Source of the DNA: Hydrogenophaga sp. Root209 | GTDB lineage: Bacteria > Pseudomonadota > Gammaproteobacteria > Burkholderiales > Burkholderiaceae_C | Direction of reading: 5' to 3' | DNA: 64,000 bases | NCBI RefSeq assembly: GCF_001428625.1 | Contig: NZ_LMIE01000012.1 | Location: forward strand, 388,900 to 452,899 | Shown: positions 44,043 to 54,011 of the stretch, one piece after another | How the letters are laid out: each line of letters opens with the position of its first letter | Position numbering within the stretch: the stretch's first letter is position 1 | Notes under the pieces: model-generated | Told to the model about the DNA's origin: nothing | The model's database searches: none | What the model saw: the letters and a program-made list of their open reading frames with translations, nothing else | Program-made: the position numbers and the translations under genes

Positions 44043-46078
44043 CGATCCGCAAAGAACTCTGGTTCGGCTTCGTGCTGATGGCGATCATCAGTGTCGCCGC
44101 GATCACCATGGTGTTCAGTGTGGACACCATGACCAACGGCCACTACGGCCTGCTGATGCTCTCGCTGGTGGTGGTTGCCATCATGCTGGGCTTCCCCACC
44201 GCCTTCACCCTCATGGGCATGGGCATGATGTTCGCGTTCTTCGCCTACCACTCGGGTGACCAATCGGCCGCGGGCGCGATGCAACAGACGCTGGACCTGA
44301 TGGTGCAGCGTGCGTTCTCGGTGATGGGCAGCGACGTGCTCATTTCGATTCCGCTGTTCGTGTTCATGGGTTACCTCGTGGAGCGCGCCAACCTGATCGA
44401 CAAGCTGTACCGCAGCCTGCACCTGGCCCTGGCCCGCGTGCCCGGTTCGCTGGGTGTGGCCACGCTGGTGACCTGCGCCGTGTTCGCCACCGCCACCGGC
44501 ATCGTGGGCGCGGTTGTCACGCTCATGGGCCTGCTGGCCCTGCCGCAGATGTTGCGCGCGGGCTACGACGTGCGCCTGTCCGCCGGTGTCATCACCGCCG
44601 GCGGCTGCCTGGGCATCCTGATCCCGCCCTCGGTGCTGCTGATCGTGTACGGCGCCACCGCCGGTGTGTCGGTGGTGCAGCTGTACGCCGGTGCCTTCTT
44701 CCCCGGCATCATGCTGGCCGGTCTGTACATCGTGTACGTGATCATCATGGCCAAGATCAAACCGGACTGGGCGCCCCCACTCACCATGGCGCAGCGTTTC
44801 GTGCCGCTGCCGCCACGGCTCACGGCCGTTGGTGCCACCGGTGATGGCTGGGCTGTGTCCAACCTGATCAAGGCACTCAAGGGCAAGCGCAACCAGGACG
44901 TGTCCACCAAGTACCTGCTGGGCCAGTTGAGCATTGCCCTGCTGCCGGCCATTCTGTTCGCCGCTGTTGCCGTGATGAGCTACCAGAGCGCCACCACCGT
45001 GGTGCCGGTGGAAACCTACGACGAACTGCAGCCCATGGGCAGCGGTGCCAGCGTGGACGAAAACGACTACCAGGGCAGCCTGGCCGACCCGCCGGCGCAA
45101 GAGAGTGGTCTGGCAGAACCTCCTTCAGAAGCAGGCGGCCTGGCAGAACCCCCGTCCGACGATGCGGTGGCCGAGCCACCCGGTGCGAAAGCCGATGCCG
45201 TGGCAGCCCCACCAGGCGCCGAAGAAGACGCCCCGGCCGCAGGCCCCGCAGTTGATGCCGTGGCCGAGCCAGCGGCAGCCGCCGCGCCAGCGGGTGACAC
45301 CGCCGAGCCGGTGGCCACCACCAAGCCCGCGTCCATGAGCTTCTGGATCGGCCTGGCCGTGGGCCTGCTGGCCATGGTGATCTTCTATGCCATCCTGAGC
45401 TTCACCCGGCTGGAAGTCTTCAAGATGCTGCTCACCAGCTTCTTCCCGCTGTTGGTGCTGATCCTGTCTGTGCTGGGATCCATCGTCTTTGGTCTTACCA
45501 CGCCCACGGAAGCAGCGGCCGTCGGCGCATTCGGTGGATTTGTCCTGGCAGCGGCCTACCGGCAACTCACCTTCGGCGTGATCAAGGAAAGTGTGTTCCT
45601 CACGGCCAAGACGAGCGCCATGGTGTGCTGGCTGTTCGTGGGATCGGCCATCTTCTCGGCGGCGTTCGCACTGCTGGGCGGGCAGGAGCTGGTCGAGACC
45701 TGGGTGCTGAGCATGAACCTGTCCAAGACCGAGTTCCTGATCCTGTCGCAGGTGATCATCTTCGTGCTCGGCTGGCCGCTGGAGTGGACCGAGATCATCG
45801 TGATCTTCATGCCTATCTTCGTTCCGCTCCTGGACAACTTCGGCGTGGACCCACTGTTCTTCGGTTTGCTGGTCGCGCTGAACCTGCAGACCGCATTCTT
45901 GAGTCCGCCGGTGGCCATGAGCGCGTTCTACCTGAAGGGCGTGGCGCCGAAGCACGTGACGCTGAACCAGATCTTTGCCGGCATGCTGCCGTTCATGGGC
46001 ATCCAGGTGCTGGCCATCATCTTGCTGTACCAGTTCCCCGCCATCGGCATGTGGCTGCCACAGGTGCTTTACCGCTGA
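44039..46078 (+). CDS. TRAP transporter large permease (DctM family) with low-complexity insertion
   Basis: 679 residues, against about 430 for ordinary DctM. Conserved membrane regions frame a hydrophilic insertion at about 322-432 that is Pro/Ala/Glu-rich with repeats of GLAEPPS type (SGLAEPPSEAGGLAEPPSDD). Family motifs before the insertion include GYLVERANLIDKLYRSLHL and AGGCLGILIPPSVLL, after it GLTTPTEAAAVGAFGG. Probably imports the carboxylate bound by the upstream protein using the sodium gradient; insertion role unknown. Followed by a strong terminator. Confidence 0.9.
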   Translation: MTIRKELWFGFVLMAIISVAAITMVFSVDTMTNGHYGLLMLSLVVVAIMLGFPTAFTLMGMGMMFAFFAYHSGDQSAAGAMQQTLDLMVQRAFSVMGSDVLISIPLFVFMGYLVERANLIDKLYRSLHLALARVPGSLGVATLVTCAVFATATGIVGAVVTLMGLLALPQMLRAGYDVRLSAGVITAGGCLGILIPPSVLLIVYGATAGVSVVQLYAGAFFPGIMLAGLYIVYVIIMAKIKPDWAPPLTMAQRFVPLPPRLTAVGATGDGWAVSNLIKALKGKRNQDVSTKYLLGQLSIALLPAILFAAVAVMSYQSATTVVPVETYDELQPMGSGASVDENDYQGSLADPPAQESGLAEPPSEAGGLAEPPSDDAVAEPPGAKADAVAAPPGAEEDAPAAGPAVDAVAEPAAAAAPAGDTAEPVATTKPASMSFWIGLAVGLLAMVIFYAILSFTRLEVFKMLLTSFFPLLVLILSVLGSIVFGLTTPTEAAAVGAFGGFVLAAAYRQLTFGVIKESVFLTAKTSAMVCWLFVGSAIFSAAFALLGGQELVETWVLSMNLSKTEFLILSQVIIFVLGWPLEWTEIIVIFMPIFVPLLDNFGVDPLFFGLLVALNLQTAFLSPPVAMSAFYLKGVAPKHVTLNQIFAGMLPFMGIQVLAIILLYQFPAIGMWLPQVLYR

Positions 46079-46105
46079 TCCGGCGGGCCGCAACCACGCA
46101 GAACA

Positions 46106-46130
46106 GGGGCGCGCGAGCGCCCCTTTTTTT
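46106..46130 (+). terminator. Intrinsic terminator of the TRAP operon
   Basis: Stem GGGGCGC/GCGCCCC with GCGA loop followed by seven T, 27 bases after the DctM stop. Confidence 0.9.
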
Positions 46131-46149
46131 GCCCAAACGCGTTAACATT

Positions 46150-46165
46150 ACGTTTACGTAAACGT
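46150..46165. promoter_or_regulatory. Perfect 16-bp palindrome upstream of ppk2-icmF
   Basis: ACGTTTACGTAAACGT is an exact 8+8 palindrome about 49 bases before the PPK2 ATG. The ACGT-rich dyad is like boxes that comparative genomics assigned to the MerR-family regulator LiuR of branched-chain amino acid and fatty acid breakdown; the likeness is from memory. No such regulator gene lies in the window. Confidence 0.6.
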
Positions 46166-46213
46166 CAACCAAAACGGGCTCGCAAAACAGCGCCCGTGCA
46201 CCGAACGGAACCC

Positions 46214-47104
46214 ATGCCCAGCCCGAACGACGACGCCCTGCCTTTTCCCGCCCGGGCCATCCTGGCCGCCAAGGGCAGCACATGGCAGGACTGGCAGGTG
46301 AGTCCGGGCAACGGCAACAAGAAGGCCAAGGGCGTCTCGCTCAAATCGTTCAAACCCGACGCCAAGCCGTTTTCCAGCGGCAGCAAGTCCACCGATCAGG
46401 CCGCTTTGGCCGGAATCGCCGAAGAGCTCGACGCGCTGCAGAACCTCTTCTATGCCGACGGCCGCTACAAGCTGCTGGTGGTGCTGCAGGGCACCGACAC
46501 CTCGGGCAAGGATGGCACGGTGCGAGGCGTCTTCGCACGCACCAGCCCGCTGGGCGTGCACACCGTGGGCTGGAAAGCGCCCACCGAAGCCGAACGCGAT
46601 CACGACTACCTCTGGCGCATCCATCAGAAGGTCCCGGGCGCCGGCGAGATGACCATCTTCAATCGCAGCCACTACGAAGACGTGCTGGTACCGGTGGTCA
46701 ATGGCTGGATCACGCCGCAGCAGACGCTGCAGCGCTACGAACACATCAAGGATTTCGAGCGCCTGCTGGCCGAGACCGGCACGGTGATCCTCAAGTTCAT
46801 GCTGCACATCAGCAAGGACGAGCAACGCGAGCGCCTGCAGGAGCGGGTGGACGATCCCGAGAAGCATTGGAAATTCAGCCTGGGCGACCTCGATGTGCGC
46901 AAACAATGGGACGACTACCAGAGCACCTACGAAGCTTTCCTCAACGCCACCAGCACACCCTGGGCACCCTGGACCGTGGTGCCCGCTGACTCCAAGACGC
47001 ACCGCAACCTGATGATCGCCACCCTCGTGCGCGACACGCTCAAGGCGCTGGACTTGCGCTTTCCCCCCGAAGACCCGAAGCTGACCGGGCTGAAGATCGC
47101 CTGA
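46214..47104 (+). CDS. Polyphosphate kinase 2 family protein (class III-like)
   Basis: About 296 residues. Walker A-like GTDTSGKDG and Walker B-like FNRSHYEDVLVP, plus the lid region with Arg residues (DDPEKHWKFSLGDLDVR), are all present. The Asn in FNRSHYEDV is typical of class III PPK2, enzymes that use polyphosphate to phosphorylate AMP and ADP. It begins 48 bases after a perfect palindrome and lies 39 bases before IcmF. The GTG at 46196 is an alternative start. Confidence 0.88.
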   Translation: MPSPNDDALPFPARAILAAKGSTWQDWQVSPGNGNKKAKGVSLKSFKPDAKPFSSGSKSTDQAALAGIAEELDALQNLFYADGRYKLLVVLQGTDTSGKDGTVRGVFARTSPLGVHTVGWKAPTEAERDHDYLWRIHQKVPGAGEMTIFNRSHYEDVLVPVVNGWITPQQTLQRYEHIKDFERLLAETGTVILKFMLHISKDEQRERLQERVDDPEKHWKFSLGDLDVRKQWDDYQSTYEAFLNATSTPWAPWTVVPADSKTHRNLMIATLVRDTLKALDLRFPPEDPKLTGLKIA

Positions 47105-47143
47105 AGCCGGGCACCGTTTTTGACACCGACAGAGAGAGACACC

Positions 47144-50100
47144 ATGAGCAACCTCGCCGCCGAATTCCAGGCCCTGGCCAACTACCGCCCCACGCACAAG
47201 GTGCGCTTCGTCACCGCCGCCAGCCTGTTCGACGGGCACGACGCGGCCATCAACATCATGCGGCGCATCCTGCAGGGCATGGGCGCCGAGGTGATCCACC
47301 TGGGCCACAACCGCTCGGTCGACGAGGTGGTCACCGCCGCGCTGCAGGAAGACGCGCAGGGCATCGCGATCAGCTCCTACCAGGGCGGTCACGTGGAGTA
47401 CTTCAAGTACATGGTCGACCTGCTCAAGAGCCGGGGCGGTGAACACATCCAGGTGTTCGGCGGCGGTGGTGGCGTGATCGTGCCCGGCGAGATCCGCGAG
47501 CTGCAGGACTACGGCGTGACGCGCATCTACAGCCCCGAAGACGGGCAGAAGATGGGCCTGGCCGGCATGATCGGCGAGATGGTGATGCGCTGCGACCGCG
47601 ACTTGAGTCCCTTTGCGCCGACGTCTTTGGCAGCGATTGAAGGCCAGGGCGAGATGAACTGGCGCGCGCTGGCGCAGCTGATCACGGTGCTGGAGAACGG
47701 CAACGCGGATGCGGCCATCGTCTCGGCGCTGCGTGAACAGGCCAAGAGCAAGAAAGTGCCCGTGCTCGGCATCACCGGCACCGGCGGCGCGGGCAAGTCC
47801 TCGCTCACCGACGAACTGATCCGCCGCCTGCGCCTGGACCAGGACGACAGCCTGCGCGTGGCCGTCATCTCCATCGACCCCTCGCGCCGCAAGAGCGGTG
47901 GCGCCCTGCTGGGCGACCGCATCCGCATGAACGCGATCAACCCGTGGCAGCAGGGCCAGCGCGTGTACATGAGATCGCTCGCCACGCGCGACTTCGGCAG
48001 CGAGATCAGCGCCGCCTTGCCCGACGTGATCGCCGCCTGCAAGTGCGCCGGTTTCGACCTGATCGTGGTGGAGACCTCGGGCATCGGCCAGGGAGACGCG
48101 GCCATCGTGCCGCACGTGGACGTGCCCATGTACGTGATGACGCCCGAGTTCGGCGCCGCCAGCCAGCTCGAGAAGATCGACATGCTGGACTTCGCGGCCT
48201 TCGTGGCGATCAACAAGTTCGACCGCAAGGGCTCGCTCGACGCCCTGCGCGACGTCTCCAAGCAGGTCCAGCGCAACCAGGAGGCCTGGAGCACGCCGCC
48301 CGACCAGATGCCGGTGTTCGGCACCATGGCCGCGCGCTTCAACGACGACGGCGTGACCGCGCTCTACCAGGCGCTCAAGGCGAAGCTGGGCGAGCTCGGC
48401 CTGCCGCTCAAAGAGGGTCGCCTGCCGGTTGTCAAGGTCCGCCACAGCACCAACCAGACGCCCATCGTGCCGCCCGCGCGCACGCGTTACCTCGCCGAGA
48501 TCAGCGACACGGTGCGTGGCTACAAGAAGAAGGCGATCGAACAGGCCCGCCTGGCGCGCGAGATCCAGCAGCTCACCGAAAGCGCCCGCATGCTGCGCGT
48601 GGAAAAGCCCGAGCGCTCACGCGCCGCGGAGGCCGTGATCGACCTGGCGCAAGTGCGCGAACTCGACCAGGACCCGGCCGCGCGCAAGCTGCTGACCCAG
48701 TGGCCCGACATGCAAAAGGCCTACGCGGGCGACGAGTACGTCGTGAAGATTCGCGACAAGGAAATCCGCACCGCGCTCACCACCAAGAGCCTCTCGGGCA
48801 CGACCATCCGCAAGGTCGCGCTGCCGAAGTACGAGGACCACGGCGAGATCCTGAAGTGGCTGATGCTCGACAACGTGCCGGGCAGCTTCCCCTACACCGC
48901 CGGCACCTTCGCCTTCAAGCGCGAGGGCGAGGACCCCACGCGCATGTTCGCCGGTGAAGGCGATGCTTTCCGCACCAACACACGCTTCAAGCTGCTCTCG
49001 GCCGGCACACCGGCCAAGCGCCTGTCCACCGCGTTCGACTCGGTCACGCTCTACGGCAACGACCCCGACCCACGCCCCGACATCTACGGCAAGGTGGGCA
49101 ACTCGGGTGTGAGCATCGCCACACTGGACGACATGAAGGTGCTCTACGGCGGCTTCGACCTGTGCCACCCGGCCACCTCGGTCTCCATGACCATCAACGG
49201 CCCGGCGCCCAGCATCCTGGCCATGTTCATGAACACCGCCATCGACCAGAACCTGGAGAAGTTCGAGGCCGAGAACGGCCGCGCGCCCACCGACACCGAA
49301 GCCGCCAAGATCCGCGAATGGGTGCTGGCCAATGTGCGCGGCACGGTGCAGGCCGACATCCTGAAAGAAGACCAGGGTCAGAACACCTGCATCTTCTCCA
49401 CCGAGTTCTCGCTCAAGGTGATGGGCGACATCGCGGAGTATTTCGTGCACCACGACGTGCGCAACTTCTACTCGGTGTCGATCTCGGGCTATCACATCGC
49501 CGAAGCCGGCGCCAACCCGATCAGCCAGCTCGCGTTCACGCTCTCGAACGGCTTCACCTTCGTGGAGGCGTACCTCGCGCGCGGCATGCACATCGACGAC
49601 TTCGCGCCCAACCTGAGTTTCTTCTTCAGCAACGGCATGGACCCGGAGTACACCGTGCTCGGCCGCGTGGCGCGCCGCATCTGGTCGGTGGCCCTGCGTG
49701 ACCGCTACGGCGCCAACGAACGCAGCCAGAAGCTGAAGTACCACGTGCAGACCAGCGGCCGCTCGCTGCACGCGCAGGAAATCCAGTTCAACGACATCCG
49801 CACCACGCTGCAGGCGCTGATCGCGATCTACGACAACTGCAACAGCCTGCACACCAACGCCTTTGACGAGGCCATCACCACGCCGACCGAAGATTCGGTG
49901 CGCCGCGCGATGGCGATCCAGCTCATCATCAACCGCGAGTGGGGCCTGGCGAAGAACGAGAACCCCAACCAGGGCGCCTTCATCATCGACGAGCTCACCG
50001 AGCTGGTCGAAGAGGCCGTGCTGCAGGAGTTCGAGAAGATTGCCGAGCGCGGCGGCGTGCTGGGCGCGATGGAGACCGGCTACCAGCGCGGCAAGATCCA

Positions 50101-50437
50101 GGACGAGTCCATGCACTACGAGATGCTCAAGCACACGGGCGAGTACCCGATCGTGGGCGTGAACACCTTCCGCAACCCGCACGGCGATGCGACCCCCGAC
50201 ACGCTGGAACTCGCCCGTTCGACCGACGAAGAGAAGCAAAACCAGCTCAAGCGCCTGGCCGAGTTCCACGCGCTGCACGCAGCCGAATCGCCCGCCATGT
50301 TGCAGCAACTGCGCCAGGCCGTGATCGAAAACGGCAACGTGTTCGAGGTGCTGATGCAGGCGGTGCGCGTGTGCTCGCTCGGCCAGATCACCTCGGCACT
50401 GTTCGAGGTGGGCGGCCAGTACCGCCGAAACATGTGA
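47144..50437 (+). CDS. icmF: Fused isobutyryl-CoA mutase (IcmF)
   Basis: 1097 residues in the IcmF order: N-terminal B12-binding domain with DGHDAA (His32 coordinates cobalt), then a MeaB/ArgK-like G-protein chaperone domain with P-loop [10 protein letters not shown] (211-220), then the TIM-barrel mutase domain ([17 protein letters not shown]). Length and order are those of known IcmFs, which isomerise isobutyryl-CoA and n-butyryl-CoA with adenosylcobalamin and some also pivalyl-CoA. Substrate choice depends on residues I have not aligned. Follows PPK2 in the same direction. Confidence 0.93.
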   Translation: MSNLAAEFQALANYRPTHKVRFVTAASLFDGHDAAINIMRRILQGMGAEVIHLGHNRSVDEVVTAALQEDAQGIAISSYQGGHVEYFKYMVDLLKSRGGEHIQVFGGGGGVIVPGEIRELQDYGVTRIYSPEDGQKMGLAGMIGEMVMRCDRDLSPFAPTSLAAIEGQGEMNWRALAQLITVLENGNADAAIVSALREQAKSKKVPVLGITGTGGAGKSSLTDELIRRLRLDQDDSLRVAVISIDPSRRKSGGALLGDRIRMNAINPWQQGQRVYMRSLATRDFGSEISAALPDVIAACKCAGFDLIVVETSGIGQGDAAIVPHVDVPMYVMTPEFGAASQLEKIDMLDFAAFVAINKFDRKGSLDALRDVSKQVQRNQEAWSTPPDQMPVFGTMAARFNDDGVTALYQALKAKLGELGLPLKEGRLPVVKVRHSTNQTPIVPPARTRYLAEISDTVRGYKKKAIEQARLAREIQQLTESARMLRVEKPERSRAAEAVIDLAQVRELDQDPAARKLLTQWPDMQKAYAGDEYVVKIRDKEIRTALTTKSLSGTTIRKVALPKYEDHGEILKWLMLDNVPGSFPYTAGTFAFKREGEDPTRMFAGEGDAFRTNTRFKLLSAGTPAKRLSTAFDSVTLYGNDPDPRPDIYGKVGNSGVSIATLDDMKVLYGGFDLCHPATSVSMTINGPAPSILAMFMNTAIDQNLEKFEAENGRAPTDTEAAKIREWVLANVRGTVQADILKEDQGQNTCIFSTEFSLKVMGDIAEYFVHHDVRNFYSVSISGYHIAEAGANPISQLAFTLSNGFTFVEAYLARGMHIDDFAPNLSFFFSNGMDPEYTVLGRVARRIWSVALRDRYGANERSQKLKYHVQTSGRSLHAQEIQFNDIRTTLQALIAIYDNCNSLHTNAFDEAITTPTEDSVRRAMAIQLIINREWGLAKNENPNQGAFIIDELTELVEEAVLQEFEKIAERGGVLGAMETGYQRGKIQDESMHYEMLKHTGEYPIVGVNTFRNPHGDATPDTLELARSTDEEKQNQLKRLAEFHALHAAESPAMLQQLRQAVIENGNVFEVLMQAVRVCSLGQITSALFEVGGQYRRNM

Positions 50438-50444
50438 GCAACAT

Positions 50445-51350
50445 TTGAGAACAGGCGCGAAGCGCTGCGTGCTGCTCAACCCGCACGCCCAGGGCGGACG
50501 GGCGGCGGCCTTGTTGCCCACGCTGCAGGCCGCCCTGCCGCCCGACGTGGCCCTGCACGCGCCGCGCGATGTGGTCGATGCGCTCGACCTGCTGGCCAGC
50601 CTGCCCGCCGGCAGCCGTGTGGTGGCGGTGGGCGGCGACGGCACGCTCAACCGCTGGTTGCCTGCCCTGCTGCACAACGACCTTGAACTCGGTGTGGTGC
50701 CCGTGGGCAGCGGCAACGACGTGGCCCGCTCGCTCGGTCTGCACGGCCGGGCGCCGCTGGCCGCCCTGGTGCACGCCCTCAACGCCGACACGCGCCCGAT
50801 GGACGTGGGATGTGCCGAATGGCGCGATCCCCATGGCCGCGAGTACCGGGCCCTGTTTCTCTCCAGCTTCACCGCCGGCTTCGACTCCGCCGTGGTGCTG
50901 CGCACGCTCACGGGCCCACGCTGGCTCGGCGGCCTGCCGCGCTACCTGTGGGCCACGATGGTCGAGCTGGCCCACCTGCAGACATGGACGCTGGACGTCA
51001 CGGCCAACGGCAAACATCTGCACAGCGGCCCCGCCCTCTTTGCCTCCAGCCTGAACACATCGACCTTCGGCAGCGGCATGCCGGCCGCGCCGGCGGCGCG
51101 CACCAACGATGGTCTGCTCAACCTGCTGCTGGCCGGGCCATTCGGTCGCCTGGGTGCGCTGGCCATGCTGCCGCGCCTGCTCACCGGCACACACCTCGGC
51201 CACAGCCGCATCAGCACCCGCGCGTTCGAAACGCTCACGGTGATCAGCGATACCGACCTGCCCCTGGCCGCCGACGGCGAGTTCCTGGGATACGCCCGGC
51301 ACTTGCGGATGAGCGTGCTGCCGGGTGTGCTGCCGGTGGTGGGAATCTAG
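50445..51350 (+). CDS. Diacylglycerol/lipid kinase family protein
   Basis: 301 residues: NPHAQGG, AVGGDGTLN (GGDGT motif) and GSGNDVARSLGL are the diacylglycerol-kinase catalytic signature, with a second domain (DVGCAEWRDPHG). Phosphorylates a lipid or related alcohol. The TTG start at 50445 is 7 bases after the icmF stop, suggesting translational coupling; no strong ribosome-binding site is seen, and an internal start is possible. Confidence 0.88.
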   Translation: MRTGAKRCVLLNPHAQGGRAAALLPTLQAALPPDVALHAPRDVVDALDLLASLPAGSRVVAVGGDGTLNRWLPALLHNDLELGVVPVGSGNDVARSLGLHGRAPLAALVHALNADTRPMDVGCAEWRDPHGREYRALFLSSFTAGFDSAVVLRTLTGPRWLGGLPRYLWATMVELAHLQTWTLDVTANGKHLHSGPALFASSLNTSTFGSGMPAAPAARTNDGLLNLLLAGPFGRLGALAMLPRLLTGTHLGHSRISTRAFETLTVISDTDLPLAADGEFLGYARHLRMSVLPGVLPVVGI

Positions 51351-51354
51351 GTCC

Positions 51355-52437
51355 TCAGGCAACCGCTGCCAGCGGCAGGTTGAGCAGCAGGTTCTGCGGC
51401 TTGATCTTCATCAGGCCCTCGGCGTTCATCGCCAGGCCCAGGTACACCTGCTTGCCGCGCACGTCGGCGCGCATGACCTGCGGATCGTCGAAGCCCAGGC
51501 GAAACAGACTGATCAGGCGCTGCTGCCGTTCGGGCTCCACGTCGTGGCCGAGGTACAGGTCGTTGAGCAAGGCAGTGGATTCGGCGTCCAGCCCCAGGTG
51601 CCAGCGCCACGCCGTGTCCTCCACCCGCGATTCGGGCTGCACCTGCACCGCCACGCCGTGGAAATGCCGCACCCACTTCTGCAGCACCACCGCCAGCGCC
51701 TTCAAACCCGACTGCGAACGGTTCATGGTGAGCGTGAGACCGTGCGAGAGCTCGCGCTGGATCTCGTGCGTGAGGTCGAGCACGAAGTTGAAACGTCCGT
51801 TGCCCGCTCGACTGCCCAGGTAGCGTGCGGCGTTGTCATCACCCAGCACCTCGATCTGCACCTCGGGAATGGCCGCGCCGCTCTGCATGAGCAGACGGCC
51901 CACCGCACCGAGTCCGCCGGTCTCATTGAGCATGTCCAGCACCTCGCTGTCACCACTGAGCACGCGCCCGTCCTGCACCCGCACGCGCTGGCGGCGAAAC
52001 AGCATCTCGGCCGCGCGCCACTGCCAGGCATCGTCAACACCCTCGAGCAGGTTGCACACCATGGCCTGCACCACCAGATCGAGGAACAGCGGCGGGATCT
52101 GGATCGCGCCGGCCTTGAAGAAGCCGGCGTATGCGGCCTCCAATGAACCGGCCGCGATCACCGCGTCACGAAAGCCGAGGAACAAGCGGTGGTTGGCGCG
52201 GGCATCGGCGTCCTCAAAGGCATCGAGTTCGTGCTGTGCCACGGCACGCGTGGGCGCTTCCACGAGCGAGGCATGCAGTGCCTGCTCGGCCGAACACGAC
52301 TCCTCGACCAAGGCCAGTTCGGGCCGCTGCAGCCACAGGCGCCAGTAGGCGTCGGTGGGCACCAGCCAGCCTCGCGGGTTGCGCCTCAGGTGATCAAAGC
52401 CACAGGGAGTCCAGATGGGGAAGGCGTGGGAAGGCAT
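51355..52437 (-). CDS. DUF6352-like hypothetical protein
   Basis: 360 residues from MPSHAFPIWTPCGFD. No catalytic motif recognised. It has several all-helical and beta stretches (LRRNPRGWLVPTDAYWRLWLQRPELALVEESC, FNFVLDLTHEIQRELSHG, HLGLDAESTALLNDLYLG). I recall proteins of this length and beginning as a conserved Burkholderiales family (DUF6352); treat the family name as uncertain. Convergent with the lipid kinase, 4 bases apart. Confidence 0.65.
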   Translation of the reverse strand: MPSHAFPIWTPCGFDHLRRNPRGWLVPTDAYWRLWLQRPELALVEESCSAEQALHASLVEAPTRAVAQHELDAFEDADARANHRLFLGFRDAVIAAGSLEAAYAGFFKAGAIQIPPLFLDLVVQAMVCNLLEGVDDAWQWRAAEMLFRRQRVRVQDGRVLSGDSEVLDMLNETGGLGAVGRLLMQSGAAIPEVQIEVLGDDNAARYLGSRAGNGRFNFVLDLTHEIQRELSHGLTLTMNRSQSGLKALAVVLQKWVRHFHGVAVQVQPESRVEDTAWRWHLGLDAESTALLNDLYLGHDVEPERQQRLISLFRLGFDDPQVMRADVRGKQVYLGLAMNAEGLMKIKPQNLLLNLPLAAVA

Positions 52438-52547
52438 GACATCCACCCGCAGCGCGTGGGCGGGTCTCGCAGGAACACAAAGGGCCTGCATTGTCGTTCA
52501 CCACGCGCGGGCTTGCCTGCACCACAGACGCTCCCCCCTCCCCGGCG

Positions 52548-54011
52548 TCAAGGTGCCGACTGCAGCGCCCCCGCCTTGCGAGCACTGCTCAGGGCGCGCA
52601 GCTGGAACGGCCGAGGTGTATCGCGAACGTAGGTGGCATCGAGCACGCTCCCCAAAGTCAGCGAAGCCTGCAAGCTGGCGTTGGGCCAGAAGTTCGGGCT
52701 GGCGATGTTGGCGGCACCGGGGATCTGGTTCGCCAGAGCGTTCACGTTGCCGGTCTGCACGGCGTTGCCGCTGGCGTACGTCCCCACCATCAGCGCCTGA
52801 TTGCCGGTACCGGCAAAGAGGTTGGCCTTCAGCACCACCGACTGGGTGCCTGTACGCACCTGCAGAAAGGCGCCACCCGATCGGGTAATCGCCATGGTGT
52901 TGTGCGTCATTGCCAGCGTGTTGACGGAATGCAGAAGTCCTTCGGAGCCGTAACTGATGGCGCTGGGGTTCTGCGCATTGGGACCCTTGTGGAACAGGTT
53001 GCCACGGAGCACCACGCGCCCGCCTTCGGCAAAGTCCGCCAGATAGCTGGAGGTCCCGGTGGGGCCGTCCATGAAGTAATTGTTTTCAATGATCGACTCG
53101 CGCGCCCGAGTCTTGAGGTTGTGGCCCCTGTTGGCTTCGTGGAAATAGCTGCCCGTGACGGTGAGGCGGTCGATCCTGCCCACATAAAGGTTGTGCCCCA
53201 GGCCCCCGGCCACCAGGCTGCGCGCGAATTCGGAGCCTTCGATGATCAGGCTGGTACCGGCGGTGTTGTGGGTCAGGATGCCATTCTGGTTGTCAAAGAA
53301 GCCGCTGTTGCGCACACGAAGCCAGCCCCCGTGTTCGGCACGGATGCCAGCTCCGTTGCGGTCGGGCACGGTGGCATTGTGGAACTCGACGCTGTCGATC
53401 GTGACGTTGGTACCCGACACCACCCAGATGCCCTTGCCGCCGGCATTCTTGCCATCCGCAAACAGCCGGGCGCGACCACCGACACCGCAGAGCGTGAGGT
53501 TGTTGTTGCGCCAAGTGGCGACATCACCGCGGTAGTCCGCGGCGGCGATGCGGATCACGTCGCCGTCGCGCGCCACTGCGGCTGCCGCACTGGGCACCGC
53601 ATAGGTCTTGCCGACGCCAACGTTCAGCACACGGCCCGGGGCTGTGTCGCAAGCGGTTCCTGCCGAAGGGACCGGTGCTGGTGCTGGTGCTGGTGCTGGT
53701 GCTGGTGCTGGTGCTGGTGCTGGTGCTGGTGCTGGTGCTGGTGCTGGCACAGGAGTTTGACCCTGAGCCAGAGCTCGAACTTCCGCTTCAGCCAGAGCTT
53801 GAGCGGCCAGGACTCGGGCTCGGCCTTCGGCAATGAGTTGAGCTTGAGTTTTGGTTTCAGCCTGAGCGAGCAGTAGCGGTGCCTGGACCGGATCGAACAC
53901 GAGGTTCGAAGCGTTGTCGCCCAGGGTCGCGGCATCAGCGTCACCGCCACCACATGCACCCAAGGTGACGGCAACGGAGACCAGGCAGGCGTAGCGGTGC
54001 GACTTTTTCAT
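52548..54011 (-). CDS. Lipoprotein with right-handed beta-helix repeat
   Basis: 487 residues. Lipoprotein signal (ACLVSVAVTLGAC, Cys near 20), a Gln/Ala/Glu-rich stalk (about 40-90), an Ala-Pro linker of about 30 residues encoded by GGTGCT repeats, then a parallel beta-helix domain with NNNLTLCGVGG, SGTNVTIDSVEFHNATV and repeated N-G-Y-F turns. Beta-helix proteins bind or degrade polysaccharide or act as adhesins; the catalytic residues are not clear. Probably surface-exposed. Start chosen at MKKSHRYA. Confidence 0.8.
   Translation of the reverse strand: MKKSHRYACLVSVAVTLGACGGGDADAATLGDNASNLVFDPVQAPLLLAQAETKTQAQLIAEGRARVLAAQALAEAEVRALAQGQTPVPAPAPAPAPAPAPAPAPAPAPAPAPVPSAGTACDTAPGRVLNVGVGKTYAVPSAAAAVARDGDVIRIAAADYRGDVATWRNNNLTLCGVGGRARLFADGKNAGGKGIWVVSGTNVTIDSVEFHNATVPDRNGAGIRAEHGGWLRVRNSGFFDNQNGILTHNTAGTSLIIEGSEFARSLVAGGLGHNLYVGRIDRLTVTGSYFHEANRGHNLKTRARESIIENNYFMDGPTGTSSYLADFAEGGRVVLRGNLFHKGPNAQNPSAISYGSEGLLHSVNTLAMTHNTMAITRSGGAFLQVRTGTQSVVLKANLFAGTGNQALMVGTYASGNAVQTGNVNALANQIPGAANIASPNFWPNASLQASLTLGSVLDATYVRDTPRPFQLRALSSARKAGALQSAP
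53674..53745. repeat. Hexanucleotide tandem repeat, 12 units of GGTGCT
   Basis: Twelve perfect consecutive GGTGCT units on the + strand (72 bases), read as Ala-Pro repeats on the minus strand within the lipoprotein gene. A unit of 6 keeps frame, so copy-number change lengthens or shortens the linker without a frameshift. Confidence 0.97.

Noticed and set aside
46154-50911. Two long minus-strand open frames over PPK2 and icmF
   Set aside because: Shadows of clear genes on the + strand; no recognisable motif.
53674-53745. CRISPR or direct-repeat array
   Set aside because: Simple hexanucleotide run without spacers, inside a coding frame.
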